Shown: positions 20,494 through 35,100, counted from the first letter of the stretch. The stretch: DNA of 64,000 nucleotides from Halichondria panicea (GCF_963675165.1 NC_087393.1:4283502-4347501); one strand, 5' to 3'. Notes: a model not told the origin generated them from the letters alone. Translations and numbers: made by a program.

Positions 20494-23063
20494 AAAGTAC
20501 ATGTTAAAAGCGTAATGCAACAAGTGTACATTGGTAAAGAGGGTCAATGTCAAAAAATTCATTTCAGAATCACTGACTGAGTCAAACAGACACAGTTGAA
20601 GGCAGAGGAAATGGCCAGATAATGTGTTACGAGCTTTAGGGGGAGGGGGGGGGATTTTACCTCTGGAAAGTAGACCCTCCAGTGTTTAACATGTCTTGTC
20701 CTCTTCTCAAGACCACATCTCACCAGAAACCGCTTCAACCTCTGTAGGAGGAAGCAAATTGCATAACACATTTCTCGGAGTTCAATTTACCTTTAGACAC
20801 GAGATATTCTTGCCTCCCATAGAGTCGAAGTAAGCAATGCTCTGCAATGAAGAATCATAAGCAAGAGTAAAATGTAGGGTAGAAATTGTGTATGGACTGG
20901 AGCAAAATGAACAAACACGCATTAGCTTGACTACAAAAACAATAATTGGATAGTTACTCGGATTGGGTAATAAGATCCATGACAAGTGATTGAGAGAGCC
21001 ATGTATGTCAACCCTTCAAAAGTAATACTGTGTACGGTATGTGATACTTATACATTACGTAATAGTACAATTCAACGCTATAGTAATTACATTCTTTAGT
21101 ATTAATAAAGTACAGTATGTACACGGCTACGATATGCACTCACCTTGTTTCTAAAGTCGACAGCTGCCAGACACCAATGACAGCCGAGGTGGACAGGCAC
21201 TAACAAGAGTCTCAGTCGGTGCATATCCACCTTCCTTAGCCATCTCTCCACACCGGCATAGCCAGCTGAACGAAGCTTGGTGTAGAAAAAGGTGCTTGTG
21301 GCGTGGACTCTGACCTTAGAGCCTTTAGCACTCGGAGGAGGGTTGTAGAATTTCATGAGCAGCTTCATAAACGCATTTATAACCTGTTGGATTGATTGGT
21401 TGGACATTATGAGCTGGGAATATGAACAATATTTTCAAAGGTCAATATTATGAACTGCTCTTGTATCTTTAAACAGCGTCTGAAGAGCATTAGAACAAGA
21501 TCATGTATTTTTAAAAACCTTTTTATAAGACTAGAAATAAGCTCATGTCCTTTAAATGGGGTCAACGTAACATGATTAGAAAAAGCTCTTACTTTTCTAA
21601 CATTGATTAAACATGCTATTGTGCTTAAACATGAACAAGCTCTTGAATGATTAATTTGCTCTTGTAGCATTTTTAAATGTACAATGCAGTACACAAACTC
21701 TTCACTGCACCTGATCATTGAGCCATTGAGAAGGTTTCAGAGTGTCCAAGTCAGCTTGAGTCAGAACAATCCCACAGCAAGTGACGACTGCAACCTGATT
21801 GGTTAACACCAGTGCTGCACCACCCTCCCTCTTCACACCCCCTTTCCCCTCCACCACCTTCACAATAACAACATCATCATTGCTATCACAAGATTCATCA
21901 ATCACAATTCCTTCGTCTAAAGTAAGGTCCAGTAGCTGAGGAGGAGAAGGGGTACGTTCATCACCAAGAGGAGCTTCTCTTGAACATACCAGAGATAGCA
22001 CTCCTGAAGAACTTTGATTCGATATGACAGGGCTACAATATTCAATTGTCGAGGGTTGACTACTGAGGGCATTCGCTGAGTCAGCCAATTGAGATAGTCT
22101 GTGACGCATGGAGGATAGTCCAGGTAGAGGCGACTTGCAGATTTCAAGAATACATTCTTCATCATCAGTCTCTTCAACACTGTCGACAGAGCTGCCACAA
22201 ATCAAAACAGGTGAGGTCGTAGAAGCATGGTAACCAGAGTCCACTGTTGTCAATTTTGAGAGCAAATCATTTTTTGTTCCCATAGGCGTTACCATGGTAT
22301 TGGCACTGCCTAAATGTCTCGGAGTAGTTCGTTCATTAGGCTCAATTATCATACAGTCATCAGAACGATCTGCGTTCAATTCCACGACATCTTGGGTACA
22401 ACTCGTTCCACTTGAGTGTTCAGTGAAGCAGACAATCTGGTTACCCCTCGACAAGCCGTTAATGTCCGTACCGGGTAATAAGAGTTGCTCGGACGTGAGT
22501 GCAGGGATTCCAGACCACAGTGAAGAGGACGGCACAGAATACACTTTGTTGCCATCACTTAGACACTTTCTGTGGGAATATGTAATAGAGTGAAGGATAA
22601 TAATTATATCACTTACTTCAGATGCTGGGAGTAAAGGAAATGGAAGACAGTGGAGTTGTCCTTGCCATTTCTCACCTACAGTGATGAAGGTGAATGTTAT
22701 TCTGTGCTCTGATACAAGTATATATATAGTCTACATACCTCCTTCCACTGAGATGACGGAAAACATGGCTTCATGGTGATGTACGTATAGGCACTCTGTA
22801 CTGTACTGAGCATGAGGCTTGTACAGAGCTTTTAGTTCAGCTGAGGACACAACCACGTGGAGTTGAGCCAGTCTTCTAAAAGTGGGCGGAGGCTATAAAC
22901 TGTGAGCAGAGCAAATTGTGATTTTAGACAGTCTTTCTAGTTCTGTATACGTAGTCAGCTAGCTAGCTAGCTAGAGCAAGGACAGGAAGATTAGTACAGC
23001 TTCTGAAAGACTAAATCAATGTCTAACTCACTTGGAAAGTGAATTTAAGTCGCATTTCAGCAT
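19675..23063 (-). CDS. SENP/Ulp1-family SUMO protease
   Basis: Complete 551-aa model in 8 exons: 23063-23032, 22875-22739, 22675-22617, 22565-21711, 21383-21144, 20841-20791, 20741-20661, 19875-19675. The C48 protease domain has every catalytic element: LKPSQWLNDQ entry, His430 in VPVHLGCHWCL, Asp447 in YFDSMGG, Gln490 in VPRQNN and Cys496 in ISDCGVFACQFA. It cleaves SUMO precursors or SUMO conjugates in related animals; the closest resemblance is to the SENP1/2/5 group. Residues about 75-360 are poorly conserved and acidic; DDVVIVKVVE looks like a SUMO-interacting motif. Exon 1 (MLKCDLNSLSK) was chosen because it is the only nearby ATG frame giving the phase needed by exon 2. The exon 4 acceptor uses AAAG four bases beyond a stronger CACAG, required by frame and so less certain. 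The last acceptor lies at the edge of a CA microsatellite. Confidence 0.92.
19876..20034. repeat. TG microsatellite plus flank, duplicated unit 1
   Basis: A (TG)n tract of about 70 bp is followed by GTACATGT and GCAACAGGTGTATATACATT then GGTAAAGAGGGTCAA. The same tract and flank recur at 20,409-20,570, so about 85 bp of flank were duplicated with the microsatellite. The lower edge of this tract supplies the polypyrimidine-free CA...CACAG acceptor of the last SENP exon. Confidence 0.8.
20409..20570. repeat. TG microsatellite plus flank, duplicated unit 2
   Basis: (TG)n with a few GC interruptions, then GTACATGT, GCAACAAGTGTACATT and GGTAAAGAGGGTCAA, matching the unit at 19,876-20,034. It lies within the last SENP intron. 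Confidence 0.8.
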
Positions 23064-23130
23064 TGAAGTGAGGGCCAGGGACCTGGACATCTAGCTAGCT
23101 GGTGGTGAGCACTGCAAGACCAATAAAGAG
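23064..23130. promoter_or_regulatory. Very short putative bidirectional promoter, SENP / LRRK
   Basis: Only 67 bp separate the divergent start codons of SENP (23063, minus) and LRRK (23131, plus). With so little room, the core promoters and 5' UTRs must overlap, or one gene has an upstream non-coding exon on the other side of its neighbour. A CTAGCTAGCTGG-like tract lies inside. Function is inferred from geometry. Confidence 0.6.
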
Positions 23131-26100
23131 ATGTCTGCCCGAGAGGGTCAGCATGAGATTGGCTACAGCCACAGTGCCAGTCGCAGTTCCTCCACCACAT
23201 GCTCAGGGCTCAGCACAAGCTACACTTACAACGACCCCTCTGTAAGTCCACTCATGATCAGATCAGTCTGCTAGCCCTCTGAGCCAAGCGATACAGTAGA
23301 CCAAAAATTTATCGTGCAATAGCTACCATTACTGCATATAGTTTGCATCAAACTGTGAAAACACTGTAAATTGTGAGAATTTAACCACATCAGAGAGTTC
23401 ACATAACCACTTCAAAGCTAGTTGATTACACCCTATCTGTGCATTGTAGAGTCACTTATTCCGAGCCCACCCCTCACCTCACACACACACACACCCTCAC
23501 CCCTCACACACACCCTGCACACACACACACCCTCACCCCTCACACACCCCGCACAGTCCCCGAAACTGGTGAGGGCCACGCACTACCTGAGTGAGCTAGT
23601 TGGGAACTACGACACTGAGAAACTGTGCAGGGCGTGTCTGGAGCTGGCGGCACTCATCCGGGAAGGTACGGCCTCAGGGCAATCTACCAAGATGATAAAT
23701 ATTTATAGCCAGAACATTTCCCAGATATATACATTATTTACTATTTTACGCACATTATTTTGATACCTATCTGATCACAAATTGAAAGTGAATCAATTCA
23801 ATATCAGATGATTAATTATAGCCCGTGTCCCAAGAGTATTGATATCACCTTTTATAAGTAGTATTGTATTACACTGTGTAATAATTATTGATAGCATTGT
23901 TCTCACTGTGTCCATATTCTCACTCGTTCATACAGCTGATCGAGACACTCTCCACATGCTGTCGGAGAAAGATATAGTCGGTTTGGTTGTCAAGGTGATG
24001 GAGTCCTTACCGTCCCACTCTTCTGCACAGCAGGTCACTAATGCTCACCCACCATGTTCACTGTTCTTATCTACAAGATCTGTTTGGCTGTACATACACT
24101 CCACGTCTATCTATATCTTAAGTATTCCATTCACGCTAGCCCCACACACACACACACACACTAGCCTCCCCCACCACCACACACACACACTAGTCCCCCC
24201 CCCCCATACACACACACACAGGCTGGATGTGAGGTTCTGCTTTCCTGCAATTTGCAGGTTGAGTTGAGATCCAGTATTGAGGACAGAAATGCCTACCAGT
24301 AAGGACTGGTTACTAGGCAAAGCTTGCAAACACTGAAAGTCGATATGCACACACACACATGTGACACCATAAGCAGCATGACATTAACCTTTTTATTGAT
24401 TAATCATTCAACTTGATAGGCTGCTCCTCTATGTATAGCAGGTTCCAAATTAGTCGGTGTGGTTGTCACCGTATTTTTAGTATTCAAATTAAGCAAAGAC
24501 TAGAATATCCCTTAACTTGTGATTAGTCACCATTGATCGTCGTCCCATTTTACCCATTATAAAGTCTCACCATTGTATGCCCCTCCCCCCTCTGTCCCCT
24601 AGGTGTGTTTTGGCGGCCATGAAGAGTCACCCAGGAGATGTGGCTCTACTGAGACGGGCAGTACCGGCTCTGGCTTCTATCGCTGAATCAGGTGAGAGAT
24701 CGCCTCAGGCAGAAAGTCATTAAATACGTAGGAGTAGCCCCTCCAAAAGCTGCTTGGTCTTTCCTATTTTGAGGCGTACATGTAGCTGTAATTTACAGGA
24801 GTCCATTAATGTAATGAACATGTAGCTATAGGCCTTGTGTATCTCAATAGGAAATGCATTTCCCCGTGTTCACACTGAGAAAAGAAATGCTGACAAATGG
24901 AGGTGGCTGCATTAATTGTCTGCTTCATCAGCAAATGAATACAGTTAATGAATACAGTTGACTGGTCAGAAATCACCAGCTTACGTACAATGTACATTCA
25001 TTGCATACCTCTGTGTACATGTAGTTCTACCACCATTACTGTGTGCCTTGAACCATGCAAGGGAACCTCTTTCACTTCCTAGTGTAACCACCCCACCATT
25101 ACTGTGTGCCTTGAACCGAGGGAACCTCTTTCACTTCCTAGTGTAACCACCACCATTACTGTGTGCCTTGAACCGAGGGAACCTCTTTCACTTCCTAGTG
25201 TAACCACCACCATTACTGTGTGCCTTGAACCGAGGGAACCTCTTTCACTTCCTAGTGTAACCACCCCACCATTACTGTGTGCCTTGAACCGAGGGAACCT
25301 CTTTCACTTCCTAGTGTAACCACCACCATATTACTGTGTGCCTTGAACCTCTTTCACTTCCTAGTGTAACCACCCCATCATTACTGTGTGCCTTGAACCG
25401 AGGGAACCTCTTTCACTTCCTAGTGTAACCACCACCATATTACTGTGTGCCTTGAACTTCTTTCACTTCCTAGTGTAACCACCCCACCATTACTGTGTGC
25501 CTTGAACTTCTTTCACTTCCTAGTGTAACCACCACCATTACTGTGTGCCTTGAACCGAGGGAACCTCTTTCACTTCCTAGTGTAACCACCACCATATTAC
25601 TGTGTGCCTTGAACCTCTTTCACTTCCTAGTGTAACCACCACCATATTACTGTGTGCCTTGAACTTCTTTCACTTCCTAGTGTAACCACCCCACCATTAC
25701 TGTGTGCCTTGAACCGAGGGAACTTCTTTCACTTCCTAGTGTAACCACCCCACCATTACTGTGTGCCTTGAACCGAGGGAACTTCTTTCACTTCCTAGTG
25801 TAACCACCCCACCATTACTGTGTGCCTTGAACCGAGGGAACCTCTTTCACTTCCTAGTGTAACCACCACCTAATGCTTCCCTATATACGAATGCTGCACA
25901 TGTACTACTCTACCAGTGCTTAGCTGTAACCCCCCCATACTACATAATAGTTAGATCATGGGCATGAGGCATCTATTACATGGCAAGCTGTTAGTCTCAG
26001 CTCTCTAACACAACTTGCTAGCTATAATGTTCTTAGCTGCCCCCTTCCTCTAAAAGAGCCAAAAAATCAAACCCAAAATTCTTAATTGTCAACTATCCAC

Positions 26101-29100
26101 ATCATTCGTAAGTGTATCCGAGTTAATGACATGAATTCTGCTTTCCTCTCCTTGTCTTTTTCAATCCTCAATCTCAACACGCAAATGACATGTACGTGGT
26201 AAACTAGGTAGTACCAACCACCACTCACCAGTACACATCCCTCCCCCCACACCCCCCCCACCCCCCCCACACACACACACATCCCTCCTTGCACACACAC
26301 ACACACACATCCCTCCCCGCACACACACCCCACCCCCCACATACACACACCCCACCCTCTTGTGCAGCTCTCAGTGACACTGGCCTCAAGGAGAGCAAGG
26401 CGTACAGCTGCGTCCTTAAAGTGATGAGTCAGCACAAGGAGGAGCCTATTATTCAGAGTGCAGGACTCAAGGCTCTCTCAAACCTCCTCAGAAATGGTGA
26501 GCAAAGACTTTCCATTGCTCCTATTAACTATGTTTTGTGGCCATGCAACATCCATTTTGTTTAGCCTCTCTACTAAGACTACATAATTACGAATTGAAAG
26601 CTGTGTGTATAAACCCTGACCCTTTACCCCCCCTCCAGACCAGTACGCAGTGTCCAACATGGCTCGTCAGGGAGAGCACATATTTGTGATGGAGGCACTC
26701 ACCATGCACTCCAGTATTCCTGACGTGGTTGCCTACGGTTTTCAGACCCTGCAGATTATCGCTAGGTGTGTAGGCAATATAAGCTGTTCCATTGTCAGCC
26801 TTTGCTGTCATGTAATAATGAATATTTGAATATTTTTAAATCTAGTTTCAAAACTGCTTGCTTAATTATAATTCTTGTATGGAATTACCTATTAATAGTG
26901 TATTTCCCACCCTTAGCAACGATAGTGGTATGAGCATTCTCCTGGAGGCGACGGACATTCTTGTGCTACTCATGGACCAGCTGCAAAAGTTTGCTGACAA
27001 TGAAATGGTTGTCGCGGCAGCCAGCGGTCTCATCAATATACTGACAGCTGCAGGTATATAAAGATAACATAAACATAAAATATAAACGTAAACGTAGCAG
27101 ATTAGCACAGCAGGTTGGGGCACAAATCGATTATGAAAATGTGGGCTTTTATATTTATGTTTATACGTAGGTTACCTGCTTATATGTGTGACCACAAATA
27201 GACAATAATGTTATTGTACATCAGTAAAAAGTGCTCTCTCTGTACCGTGCTATGCAAGTCACTGTAGCAGATGCTCTAGTTGTGTGAGAAAGGTCACTCT
27301 CACACAATGTGTTGATTGTCTCCGTGCTTGTCCTTTCAGAAGCTGATGCAGAAGCAGATGTTTTGACACTTACAGACATTGTTTCCATGGAGTCTATTTC
27401 CTCCAAGGCGTCTAGTCAGTCACAGTTCAGCAGTCAGGTGAATTAACTGCATTGTATTAAAGCCTCTACTGTACTGCTAAGCGGGGCATTTTCAATAGTG
27501 CTGTATAAACCACTCAGTAAATAATTTCATATGCCAAATGTTCATGCAGCTCAACAATGGTGACATTAGTATGATAATTATAACTACGATTACCTGCTTC
27601 ATGTACATGAATGACGAGTAATGATAGTATTGCCCCGCCCCCTTGTGTAGATGGTCCAGCTGGGCGTCCTGCACCTGCTGACAGAGCTACTGGAGAAGTA
27701 CACGGAGGTACCTGAGATACAAGTTCACGTGTTCTCCTCCATCGAACACATCTGTGTGCTACCAGAGATTGACGTAAGTGGCATTAATTATTTTGAAGCA
27801 ACAACTGACCATCTGTAATTTTGATGCATTTACACGTTTCGTTTCTTTCAATGTCTGTCATAGCACTCGATCAGTACAGTACGTACATTATGTTAGAGTT
27901 GTCTACATGTGCATGTGCATGTACATGTGTCTTCTGGCGGATGTTAGAGCAAGCTGTATCATTAAAAGCAACATTTCAATTAGTGAAACTATAAGAACTT
28001 TGCTTCCAGACATACTTAGTAGAATTCACCTTGCAATAGTCATGGTGGTTTAGTTATTTCCATGCTTTCTTTTACTTCCAGACATATCCCCCCTCCCACC
28101 TTTTAAATTCTGATACATCGACGAAAGCCTCCCGACCAATCCCATTACCATGTTTCTCACTTAGTCCACTTAGTCTTGTTCCTAGCCCAACTTTTCTCTT
28201 GTGTTGGATTCTTAGCTATCTCTTTATACTCGACTACTATAGCTGTTCCATTCACTATTTACATTCACTTCACTCTCTGAACATGTGGCTGACTCTTGTC
28301 ACCTGACGTGCACGAGATATAATTATTTGTACATAGGAAAATGATAAATTAATGGTGACGTAAGTATAGCAATAATACACTTCTATTGCAACGTTAGATC
28401 AAAAATAAGTATTTTTCTCTTTCCGTTCAGCCTGGGAACGAGGCTAATGTCCCTAACCCCTCCCTCCCCTTATATAGGTATCAGAGCCCCTCATGAAGCA
28501 ATGGCTGTACCTGCTCAACGATGCGTTTCAGAACCATGGCCAGGAGGCGACCATGATGGAGGCGGGCTGTCGCTGTCTGGCTAGGATGCTAGAGCTCAAC
28601 CCCAACCTTCACACTAGCATAGGACCAAATACGGAACAGTAAGTGATCATTTAGTAAGTAAAGCAATGCCGGAATGCACCAGGTGCGATCTCACAGTCAG
28701 TCTAAAAACAGATTAGTAGAGCAATATAATTATATGCAACTAACAAAACTTAAAAAGTGATCCGAGAATATGTTTTGTTTCTAGTCAAGCACAAAATCCA
28801 CTACACAATGAACACTTGGTAAAGGTCGTTTTTGACAATCTCAAACAATGTCCTGGGGGCACGCCTCCTACATGGCTAGTTTGTGGAATAACTAAAGTCA
28901 TGCAATTGTGTTAATTATAGTAATGTATGTGTTCATTCAGGATCCCGCTCCAAACCTTTGTCTGGTTGACTCTCCTGGGGCAGTCCCATCAACCCAACCC
29001 TGCTGTCTTCAAGGCTGTTACCATGGCGCTTTTCTTCCTTGTCGAGGATGATGGTAAGTTGGACATACGTACGTATTAGCTAATATCTATTTACAAAAAT

Positions 29101-32100
29101 GTAGAACTACCGTAGCTACTGTGCAGAAATTAATCATTTTAAACTCAAGCCTTTTCAAATTTAGCAAGCAAAATTCTCCAATCCACAAATCCTCCTTCCC
29201 CAAAGTACATAGCTGTGTGTATAAGCTCTTGTATATGTTTTACTGCATCTTTCTCTTCTCCCGCTCAGAGTATCTTCAGCAGCTGTTTCTGGAGAAGGGG
29301 GCGTGTGAGGCCACGGTTGAATGCATGAGGGAGTATCTACACGAGGAGACGAGGAACAACTCATGCGTAGAGTATGGCTGTAGGGCGCTTAGAGCTCTCC
29401 TGAGATTCCAGTAAGCCTCGGGGCTATAACTACAATTAGCTGCATTATTATACATTACCTAATAGCTAAAAGTGGCCGCCAAAGATCTCTCCAAAATGCC
29501 TTGAGAAAAACAGGCAATATTTTTTGTATCTGTCATAGATTTGGACTAGTCACAGATATTGATTTGATCTATATATAAGCATGCCATGTAATAGATCCTT
29601 TAAGAGCTACTAAATTAATGTATATACCGTATAGCGGGTAATTTCGTGGGCAAGCTGACCTCCACTTTTAACGTAGGCGTGGCTTACCGGAACGTATGAA
29701 TGCAGTGTAGGTAATGAGACTATGCAGGTAATGAGACTAAACAAAATTTTTACTCACGAAAATCACCGTTTTCGAGTTGAACGAATTTTTTACCCCACGA
29801 AAATTACCCGCTATACGGTACATGAAGTTAAAAATCTGTTACGTTATACCAGCTGTCAAAGATGGTTCCCGAAAAATGTCTTTGCTAGTTTATAAGAGAC
29901 TTTGTTTCTGTGCAGGAACGGTGACGAGTATAAGAACCACATGGTAACCATAGGGATAGTAGGAGACCTGAGTCGGATCCTCGAAGACTTTGGGAGTGAC
30001 CCTGAGGTCATCACGGAGGTGTTCTGTGTCATTGCCTGTCTAGCAGATCTCGGTGAGCATTGCAGCCACACTAACTGTTACATAATAAGTCAGAGAAAAA
30101 GACTTGTTGGAATCATCCGGTTGAGTGGTATAATGAATTAATACTTTCTGATCACATATTTTACCCTCCAGGTTAGTTACTGGAACCATAAATGTCTATG
30201 TGTTCAAAGTTACTATGGCTTACTCATATACGTATTGCCCCCCCCCCCCCAGACAATTTCCAGACAGCTGTGCTCCAGTGTGAGCCTCTATGTAAGCTGG
30301 CCCTGAGTGTAGTCGACAGACACACCTCCCACGAGATCTTGGTGGAGAGTACACTCGAGGTCCTCATACTGCTCTCCCAGAATGGTCAGTCACATGACAG
30401 TCACATGGTCTGTGCGACTAGTAGCTACGTAGTATTATGTGCATTTGGGTCACATGATGTTTTTCATTGCGTACAGAGAAACTGGTGTCCCTGCTCCATG
30501 AATATGAAGTGCTGGGTATGGTTGTGGCTGTCATGAGAAAACATTTGGTGTCCCCTGGTGAGTGGGTGTGTGTGAGGGGGTGGAGTGTGTAGAATAATCG
30601 ATAATTTCGAGTGAAGCGAAGTTATGTTTGGGTCCTATCGAGATTTTCCGTGGCAGTGGTGGTGGTTGACGTCGAGGCAAAAGGAGCTCTACCTATGGAC
30701 TTCTGGTGAACATGTAGGCTTCGATACTGGCGTGGAGTCTTGAGATGCTGAGGGACGTCGGCTCACAGTCTTAGACCTCAGAAACAGCCAGGAGTGGCTA
30801 AAGCGGAGCCTGAACGGGGTCAAACTTAAATCTAGCTTTCTTGTGTGTCGACCATTAGACGTCTTTACCAGATTGAATGCACATAGACCTAGCTTTCTTA
30901 TGTGATGATTAATTAGGTGTAGATTTACTTTGATATTTTGATTTACTGAGCGAGGATTTATTGCATTTAATGTACCCCTAGTTAATACATAGAATATACA
31001 TGTATATAAATTTAACCTTGCACATGTATGCATAATTATACATAGAAGGCAATTTACTGAATTATTTAGCATGGCTGACACAATTTTTTTAGTGGTATAT
31101 TGCGCAATACTCTGTATGAAGCTGTTTTCCATTCTCTACTTCATCCCTAAGTGAGACCACTCCCCCTGTAGCCATCCAGTGCAAGGGATGTCTGTTGATT
31201 CGTCTTCTCTCCGATGCTAAGTACTTCCTCTCAAGGCATCTGTGTACGACCGTTGCCAACGTTGCCATTGACGCCCTCTCCAGGAAGACCGACCCTAACG
31301 TCCAAACTGAGGTAGGGGGATTGTACGAGGAGAGTTAAAACTTCCTAGTATATATGAGTGGTCAGTTACTGGCTTACTATCGCCGCATAATAATAGACAC
31401 TTATTCAGACACATTTACACAAAGTAACAACCAAAATTGGCTGCATGTATGTATAGCAGTAAAATTGTATTAATTTGCAATCTGCAGCTGTAGCATGCAC
31501 GGCTTGAAAGAAGGATGTAGCCTCGCATTATTCCTTTGCCCCCCCCCCATACACTGCCCACACACACACCCACACACAGGCTCTGGCTTGCATCTACACG
31601 CTGTGTGAGTGTTCCATGAAAATGTCTAAAGCCCTGGTCGAGGGAGACGTCCACCTCCTTCTCTTCACCCTCCTTTATAGAGATCCCGAGAAAAATGGAC
31701 CATCTCGTAACCTTAGCAATGTAACAGATATTGGCACAGTAATTGAGGAGGACGAGAAAGACAGTAAGTGACATAATACAAGTAGTGTACGTACATGTAA
31801 ATAGGCCAGCTGTACTACATGTAATTAAACTTTTAATTACCAGAAAACGTTTTCAAACACTCCATTTTTGCCAAATACATTATCTAACTTAGTGCACTAC
31901 TGCCAGGGATGTATATGCATTGTACATAATAATGAGACTGAATCTAATGTTCACGCCCCTTACCCTGCAGTCATTTTCCAGATCGGAACTGATATCATTT
32001 ACACTCTGAGTTGCGTCCGAGACTTCAAACAGCAGATGCTCACCACCGCCATCCAAGATGGAATGTTGGAGGTGGGTGTGTGGGTGTATGCGTGGGTGGG

Positions 32101-35100
32101 TGTGCGTGGGTGGGTGTGTGTGCGTGGGTGCGTGTATTCTAACCCCGAAATACTTAAATCACAATGTTCCCGAAAATGTTTTATCCAATTCTCATAGTAT
32201 AGGTTCAACCTCCCTGAAAAATGTTCTTCCTTTGAGAGCCTTCCCACATAATTGTGGCACTTATTATTTTAGTCAACATACAGTATATACATGTATATGT
32301 ACTTACCTCTCCAGGGAGTGAAAGTGTTGATTGAGATAGGAGCGGACGTGAATCACGCTGAAGATACAGACACACCCATTTGTCTGGCCGTCCAATCTAA
32401 GAACAAGCAAATGGTAGAGTTCTTGCTACAAAATGGCGTTAACAATGTTCACAAGGCTCTAGCCATCTCGCGAGAGATGAAGTTGGACGAGATCACGGGG
32501 CTGTTATTAGAACACATTGGGTTGGATCGCAATGGAGACGTGGTTAACCTGAGTGGACTGGAACTGAAGGTTGTTAAACCCACCTGGATTCTGCCATCAT
32601 TAGGTAACTAAACGTACATACACGTACCTATAGTTATAGCATAATTGCTACAGTGTACATGTTGCTGACAAGTTCCTAGCGCAACTTTAACTACCATCGG
32701 GAACGAAACTTAATTAAAGCAGAAAGTTATCTTTCTAATTATTGGCCGTTTTTCGGTTGCTTGACGCACTTACAAGTAGGAGATACCATGTAATGGACTC
32801 TTTTATAGAGGTCGTTTGTCACTATACGTGTATTTGTTAACCAGGATTATTAACTCCATGTACATGTGCCCTCAGGTGTCAAGTACAGTCCAGTGCAGAC
32901 AAGACACAGACGGAACAAAAGTCTGGGAAAACTGAACGAGATGCTCAAACACCGGCAAAGTATAGACCTGGGAAAGTCTCCTTTTGCACCGGGATCGACA
33001 CTCGCGCTCTCTTCCGGTACTACAATGGAATCGGTGACACGGTCAAAGTTTTTTAGGACAGCACGGTATGGAAGAAGTAGTCGAATAACTCCCCCACCAT
33101 CTGGAATGGGAAAAGACAGAATTGAAAATGGGAATGAGATAGATGGAATCGAAATGCAATCTGAACAGCGTTACAGGGACAGTCCAGATCGGGACACTGA
33201 TAAGAAGGCTAAGAAAGTGTCTACTTTTCGTCGTAAACTAATATTGAACTTTGGGAGGTCTCGTAGTCAGACCCCTAACAGTGACGATAGCAGACAGTCA
33301 AGCGGGGATCACTCTAAATCTAAACTTAGAAATTTGCTTTCTAGACGCTCAAAAACACCCGAAACCACTTCGGATAGGATGCCAGAAAAGAAAACCCCCG
33401 AAATGCCTACTACACCCACACGTCCGAAATCCGACAGAGTTCGAAGGTCAGGTGTTTCGGTCGTACAAATGTCAGAGGGTGGTCTGGGTGATTATGAGCC
33501 GTCATTGAGTCCAATTAAAGGCACACCTACTCACAAAGCCACGAGGAGGCCACCATCATTACAAGAAGGAGTAGAAGAACCCGATTCTGGGTTTGGTATG
33601 AACACAAATCAAACAGAAGCTACGATTATCAAACCATCCTCGCCAACAACTCCAGATCACGTAGAAGGCTTACCAATGTTTAGTAAGAAAGCTACATTAG
33701 GGAGAAGAGGTACAGTCACTGGTGTAGAAATGTCGAGGCTTCCCTTCAGCAATGTTGGTGGGCATATAAATAGGCGAGAGTCTTTAGAAGAAGATGCTAA
33801 AAAAAACCAGGAGTTTTTCCTAAGTCCTTCTCAACTGCTTCGTCAACTCAAGAAGCAAAGAGGGCAACGAAAAAAGAAAGTGTCGACTTCAGTCTTTTAC
33901 ACACAGCTAGATTCTATCCCACCTATAGTTACCATGCCTGGTAATGCGTCTACGGAAGGCGACGAGTCGTCCAAACTCAGCCCCTTTTCAATGTCTAGAA
34001 GCACTGAGGATGAAAGTATGTGCATATCTCAAGACTCGGCTTTTTTGGCCTCGAAGGAACTGGACGCATCGGCTAGCACAGAACATAGTATTACACCAAC
34101 AAGCAGTGATCAGCTGAGTTTTGTGGATTCATCGTTTCAACGCAGTAGCACAAGTAGTATTTATTCAAGGGATTCACGGGATGAAGTTGATTTTGGGACG
34201 ATTTCAGAAAAAGATGCAAAAACGCTTGTCCCAACTAGAAAGTTGATTAAATCTCTCGATCTTTCGTCTAATTTGTTGACGGGTCTGCAAGAGCTATGGG
34301 AAGAGCTTGGTTCAAGCTATGTGGTACAGCGACTCAAAGGACTTAGGAAACTGGACCTGAAACAGAATCAAATTAAGAAGCTCCCCAAAGAGCTTATGCA
34401 AGTATGTGCATTTTGTAAGGTAGTATAGTTATAATGCCAACATTCAGTCCCTTCATGGTTTTTAATAGTAATACGTACATGTATGTATTTACGTACCATG
34501 GCCTATTATCAAGAAGAGTACATAAAGGAAGTATTGAACTTACTATACGAGTCTGTTAATTCACCTGTATAACAATGAATATTAGTGTTTGGTTCAGGAA
34601 GACATTAATAATAATGATGTGTGTCTCTCCCGTGTCTGTAGGAGTTAAAGGATCTGTCCTCACTCAATGCCAGCTGCAACACCTTTACTGTCTTCCCGAT
34701 GGAGGCGGTGCTCAGCCAAAAACTCACGACACTCGACCTCTCAGCTAACCAGGTGAAATACATGACACTATATATAGCTGCATGTTTTGTTTCCTCTTAA
34801 TTTTTGATGTCAGTATATAGCTCTCCCACGCTCATTATTAAACTCAGTGTTTGTACAGTTTACGTATTTTTAGTTGATGCTCTGCTTACGTATATGTATA
34901 CAGTGGCGTAGGAAGCACGGGTGCTCAGGGTGCTGGAGCACCCCCTTATCTCAAGCTACCTTACCTACTTGCTCCATGAAGTTCAGAACAGCTAGCTAGC
35001 TTGATACAGCAGCTAGCTAGCTAGTATATAGTAGTCGAGCTAGTAGCTAATAGTTACTGAGCTAGCTATACTAGCATAGTTACGTACACAGTACAAAGGT

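Noticed and set aside
19876-20562. His/Thr-repeat frames across the TG tracts
   Set aside because: Pure translation of dinucleotide repeats.
25027-25870. Regular repeats resembling a CRISPR array
   Set aside because: Units are contiguous variants of one sequence with no unique spacers, inside a eukaryotic intron; this is a minisatellite.
30600-31132. Minus-strand frame 30,689-31,132 as a nested gene in LRRK
   Set aside because: No recognisable domain, no start context and AT-rich composition; probably chance or repeat-derived.
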